A stretch of 7,786 nt of DNA from an uncultured Gammaproteobacteria bacterium (lineage in GTDB: Bacteria > Pseudomonadota > Gammaproteobacteria > Coxiellales > Coxiellaceae), in assembly GCA_903870185.1 (NCBI GenBank), contig CAIQCE010000288.1:1-7786 (forward strand), read 5' to 3'. Numbering within the stretch: position 1 is the stretch's first letter; the number at the start of each line of letters is the position of its first letter. Positions 6,295 to 7,786 of this stretch are shown here, piece by piece. The position numbers and the translations under genes were made by a program. Under the pieces are notes generated by a model. The model did no database searches. It had not been told where the DNA came from and saw nothing but the letters and a program-made list of their open reading frames with translations.

Positions 6295-6309
6295 TTTGAG
6301 GATTACAAC

Positions 6310-6657
6310 ATGAGTACGATTATCCAAGCACTTGAAGCCGAACAAATGGCAGGCAAAATTATTCCTGTCTTTTCTTCTGGTGATACCATTATTGTTCAAG
6401 TCAAAGTGAAAGAAGGCGAACAAGAACGTCTTCAAGCTTTTGAAGGAGTCGTGATTGCTAAACGTAACCGTGGCCTAAACTCGGCCTTTACCGTCCGTAA
6501 AATCTCGCACAACGAAGGTGTTGAGCGAGTCTTTCAAACTTACAGCCCTCAGATCGACAGCATCACCGTGAAACGTCGCGGTGATGTACGTCGTGCCAAG
6601 TTATATTACCTACGTAATCTCCGTGGTAAGAAAGCTAGGATCAAAGAAAAGTTGTAA
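6310..6657 (+). CDS. rplS: 50S ribosomal protein L19
   Basis: L19 sits at the interface of the large and small subunits and contributes to an intersubunit bridge. The product is 115 residues, the same length as in E. coli, and near-identical over long stretches: [20 protein letters not shown] (40-59), FTVRKIS (60-66), [11 protein letters not shown] (69-79) and [15 protein letters not shown] (88-102). The ATG has a strong ribosome-binding site, GAGGAT, six bases upstream, which suits the high output expected of a ribosomal protein compared with trmD just before it. The gap from the trmD stop is 15 nt, and it is the last gene of the operon. Confidence 0.98.
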   Translation: MSTIIQALEAEQMAGKIIPVFSSGDTIIVQVKVKEGEQERLQAFEGVVIAKRNRGLNSAFTVRKISHNEGVERVFQTYSPQIDSITVKRRGDVRRAKLYYLRNLRGKKARIKEKL

Positions 6658-6664
6658 TCCTTAA

Positions 6665-6702
6665 GTCGGGCCGCGCCTTTCAGGCCCGATAATCTCGTTT
6701 TT
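6665..6702 (+). terminator. Terminator candidate of the rpsP operon, built from hairpin repeat family 3
   Basis: TCGGGCC (6666-6672) and GGCCCGA (6683-6689) form a perfect 7-bp stem, with G6665-T6690 as a possible wobble pair and a 10-nt loop. A TTTTT run at 6698-6702 follows after eight bases, further away than in a classical terminator. The 26-nt unit 6665-6690 recurs on the minus strand at 7695-7670 with 22 identities, so the operon end carries a copy of a dispersed element. It begins eight bases after the rplS stop. Confidence 0.5.
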
Positions 6703-6731
6703 CATAATTTCTAGAATATATTGATTTCTTA

Positions 6732-6750
6732 GGCCGCGCTTTGCTTGGCC
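6732..6750 (+). repeat. Hairpin repeat family 1, degraded copy 3
   Basis: GGCC (6732-6735) and GGCC (6747-6750) frame the 11-nt loop GCGCTTTGCTT, which fits the pattern GCGCTNNGCTT of the two copies upstream of ffh. The left edge TTAGGC also matches copy 1 (166-171). The outer 3' arm and the CCTACA tail are lost. It is one of four short palindromes packed into the 272-bp gap between rplS and kdsB. Confidence 0.5.
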
Positions 6751-6753
6751 CAT

Positions 6754-6776
6754 TGCGTTGCGCTTCGCTTGACCCA
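6754..6776 (+). repeat. Hairpin repeat family 1, degraded copy 4
   Basis: TGCGTT (6754-6759) and GACCCA (6771-6776) pair with one C-C mismatch and one G-T wobble around the 11-nt loop GCGCTTCGCTT. It follows copy 3 after three bases, much as copies 1 and 2 stand in tandem upstream of ffh. Loop length and loop sequence are the reasons for grouping; the stem alone would be unconvincing. Confidence 0.45.
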
Positions 6777-6780
6777 TAAG

Positions 6781-6813
6781 CCGTCGTCCTCTGGCTTGAC
6801 CAGAGGATCCAGT
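6781..6813 (+). repeat. 33-nt palindromic repeat family 2, copy B
   Basis: The flanks CCGTCGTCC and GGATCCAGT are identical to the other two copies, but the inner stem is different: TCCTCTGG (6787-6794) pairs perfectly with CCAGAGGA (6800-6807) around loop CTTGA. Relative to copies A and C, three stem pairs have changed on both sides at once (C-G to T-A, G-C to C-G, C-G to T-A). It stands 55 bp before the predicted -35 box of kdsB. Confidence 0.85.
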
Positions 6814-6867
6814 TATACAGTTATTGCCTCGCTGTAAAATCTATCTGCACCACACATACTCTAACAC

Positions 6868-6896
6868 TTGCCGGCACAACCCCCACCGATTATCAT
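6868..6896 (+). promoter_or_regulatory. Sigma70-type promoter of kdsB
   Basis: TTGCCG (6868-6873, four of six) and TATCAT (6891-6896, five of six) are spaced by exactly 17 bp. Transcription would start near 6903, leaving a leader of about 27 nt with AGG at 6918-6920, nine bases before the ATG. It gives kdsB transcription independent of the ribosomal operon and lies downstream of the repeat cluster. Confidence 0.6.
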
Positions 6897-6929
6897 TCCC
6901 CTACCCAATCATCCAATAGGTCACTGCCG

Positions 6930-7658
6930 ATGAAAATTTTATGTGTCATTCCCAGTCGAATTGCTTCCACTCGTCTACCTCGAAAACCTCTGCTGAAGAT
7001 CCAAGGCAAACCGATGGTGCAATGGACCTATGAAAATGCGAGTCGCTGCTCAGCACTCACTAAAATCGTCGTAGCAACTGATTCAGAAGAAATCGCGGCA
7101 GTCATTCAAAGTTGTGGCGGTGAATTTATGATGACTGATCCCAATATTCAAACTGGCTCTGATAGAACAGCGGCTGTAGCTGCACAATTTCCCGAGATGG
7201 ATGTCATTATTAATCTTCAAGGCGATGAGCCCTTTATAAAACCCAAAATGTTAGAGCAGCTAGTAGAACCCTATCTACGTGGTGAATTACCCGATATGAC
7301 CACATTGGCCTATCCTATTTCGAGCCCAGATGAATTCACTGATCCCGGTGCTGTAAAAGTCATTACTGATCTCAATCACAATGCGATTTATTTTTCACGA
7401 TCACCGATTCCTTATTTCAGAGTGGACACTGAAGCTCCTGTTTATCATCACATTGGGCTCTATGCCTTCAAACGAGATTTTTTATTAAAATATACGACTT
7501 TGACACAAACTCCACTGGAAAAAACCGAAGCCCTCGAACAGCTTCGCGCGATAGAACACGGCTATAAAATTCGAGTTTGTCTCACTGAAGAACGAACATT
7601 GGAAATCAATACGCCGGAAGAGTTAGAGTTGGCACAGGGTTTTGATTATACAAATTAA
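6930..7658 (+). CDS. kdsB: 3-deoxy-manno-octulosonate cytidylyltransferase (CMP-Kdo synthetase)
   Basis: KdsB joins Kdo to CTP, giving CMP-Kdo and pyrophosphate. This cytoplasmic step activates Kdo for transfer to lipid A in lipopolysaccharide synthesis. The 242-residue product has the usual length (about 248). The nucleotide-binding loop IPSRIASTRLPRKPL (7-21), IVVATDSEEI (46-55), QTGSDRT (74-80) and the metal-binding LQGDEP (96-101) are clear. PGAVKVITD (139-147), AIYFSRSPIPYFR (152-164), HIGLYAFKRDFL (174-185), PLEKTEALEQLRA (195-207) and INTPEEL (226-232) complete the family pattern. The start is the first ATG after an AGG site and gives the normal N-terminus. It is probably a single-gene unit, with repeat clusters on both sides. 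Confidence 0.97.
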   Translation: MKILCVIPSRIASTRLPRKPLLKIQGKPMVQWTYENASRCSALTKIVVATDSEEIAAVIQSCGGEFMMTDPNIQTGSDRTAAVAAQFPEMDVIINLQGDEPFIKPKMLEQLVEPYLRGELPDMTTLAYPISSPDEFTDPGAVKVITDLNHNAIYFSRSPIPYFRVDTEAPVYHHIGLYAFKRDFLLKYTTLTQTPLEKTEALEQLRAIEHGYKIRVCLTEERTLEINTPEELELAQGFDYTN

Positions 7659-7669
7659 AGAACAGGCTT

Positions 7670-7700
7670 GTCGGGCCTGAAAAGCACAGCCCGACCTACA
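7670..7700 (-). repeat. Hairpin repeat family 3, inverted copy after kdsB
   Basis: GTCGGGC (7670-7676) and GCCCGAC (7689-7695) form a perfect 7-bp stem around a 12-nt loop. On the minus strand the 26-nt core (7695-7670) matches the element after rplS (6665-6690) at 22 of 26 positions, including TTTCAGGCCCGA. On the plus strand it ends CCTACA (7695-7700), the same tail as family 1 copies 1 and 2, which hints at a common origin. It begins 12 bases after the kdsB stop and might end its transcription, but no T run follows. Confidence 0.65.
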
Positions 7701-7707
7701 CCTATTT

Positions 7708-7740
7708 ACTGGATCCCGCGGACTAGCCGCGGGACGACGG
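7708..7740 (-). repeat. 33-nt palindromic repeat family 2, copy C
   Basis: On the minus strand this is CCGTCGTCC, inner stem, GGATCCAGT. The 8-bp stem TCCCGCGG/CCGCGGGA is perfect, with loop CTAGT. It is 30 of 33 identical to the copy between rpsP and rimM, and 25 of 33 to the copy before kdsB. It lies downstream of kdsB, opposite in orientation to the copy upstream of that gene. Confidence 0.85.
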
Positions 7741-7769
7741 TGTGGAAGCAAGTGCCGCAGGTATTATTC

Positions 7770-7786
7770 TTCCCCCTCTGGGAGAA
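7770..7786. repeat. Palindrome cut by, or abutting, the right window edge
   Basis: TTCCCCC and GGGAGAA pair across a TCT loop with one C-A mismatch. Short palindromes of this composition are common between genes in proteobacteria, and the element may continue past the edge. No gene is seen between 7741 and 7786. Confidence 0.25.

Noticed and set aside
7706..7786. Open frame on the minus strand entering from the right edge and ending TAA at 7708-7706
   Set aside because: It is only 26 codons and mostly repeat sequence; the repeat happens to read VVPRLVRGIQ. Without sequence beyond the edge there is no sign of a real protein.

Overview
This window looks like chromosomal core of a gammaproteobacterium, moderately AT-rich (roughly 40-45% G+C by eye). 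The order ffh ... rpsP-rimM-trmD-rplS is the classical gammaproteobacterial trmD region. A kdsB gene shows that the organism makes Kdo-containing lipopolysaccharide. A Legionellales/Coxiella-like origin is possible from the feel of the proteins and the density of short palindromic repeats, but I cannot prove it from the sequence alone.

Layout. Positions 1-332 are non-coding apart from the probable first codons of a leftward gene at the extreme edge. This stretch holds two tandem hairpin repeats and a good sigma70 promoter for ffh (333-1715, signal recognition particle GTPase). A 27-nt near-perfect palindrome fills the gap to a convergent, AT-rich gene for a polytopic membrane protein (1748-3298, minus strand) with GT-C glycosyltransferase-like character. 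A divergent intergenic region carrying an 11-nt direct repeat separates it from an FAD-dependent oxidoreductase (3447-4490). The translation-related operon follows: rpsP (S16), rimM (30S maturation factor), trmD (tRNA m1G37 methyltransferase) and rplS (L19), with its own promoter and a leader hairpin. kdsB (6930-7658) follows with its own promoter, and the window ends in repeats.

How the genes fit together. Ffh targets nascent membrane proteins to the translocon. S16, RimM, TrmD and L19 build the ribosome and keep the tRNA reading frame. KdsB activates Kdo for the lipopolysaccharide inner core. The membrane protein and the oxidoreductase sit between ffh and rpsP, which are adjacent in E. coli, and look like accessory genes placed in a core locus.

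The least ordinary content is the dispersed short palindromes. One 33-nt family (three copies) has invariant flanks (CCGTCGTCC ... GGATCCAGT) around an 8-bp stem whose base pairs change in compensation between copies; one copy lies inside the operon, 18 nt before the rimM start codon. A second family (four copies, two of them degraded) has an 11-nt loop GCGCTNNGCTT framed by variable but complementary arms. A third (two copies) has a TTTCAG-type loop; one copy is placed like a terminator for rplS. No tRNA, rRNA, CRISPR array, insertion sequence or clear prophage gene was seen.
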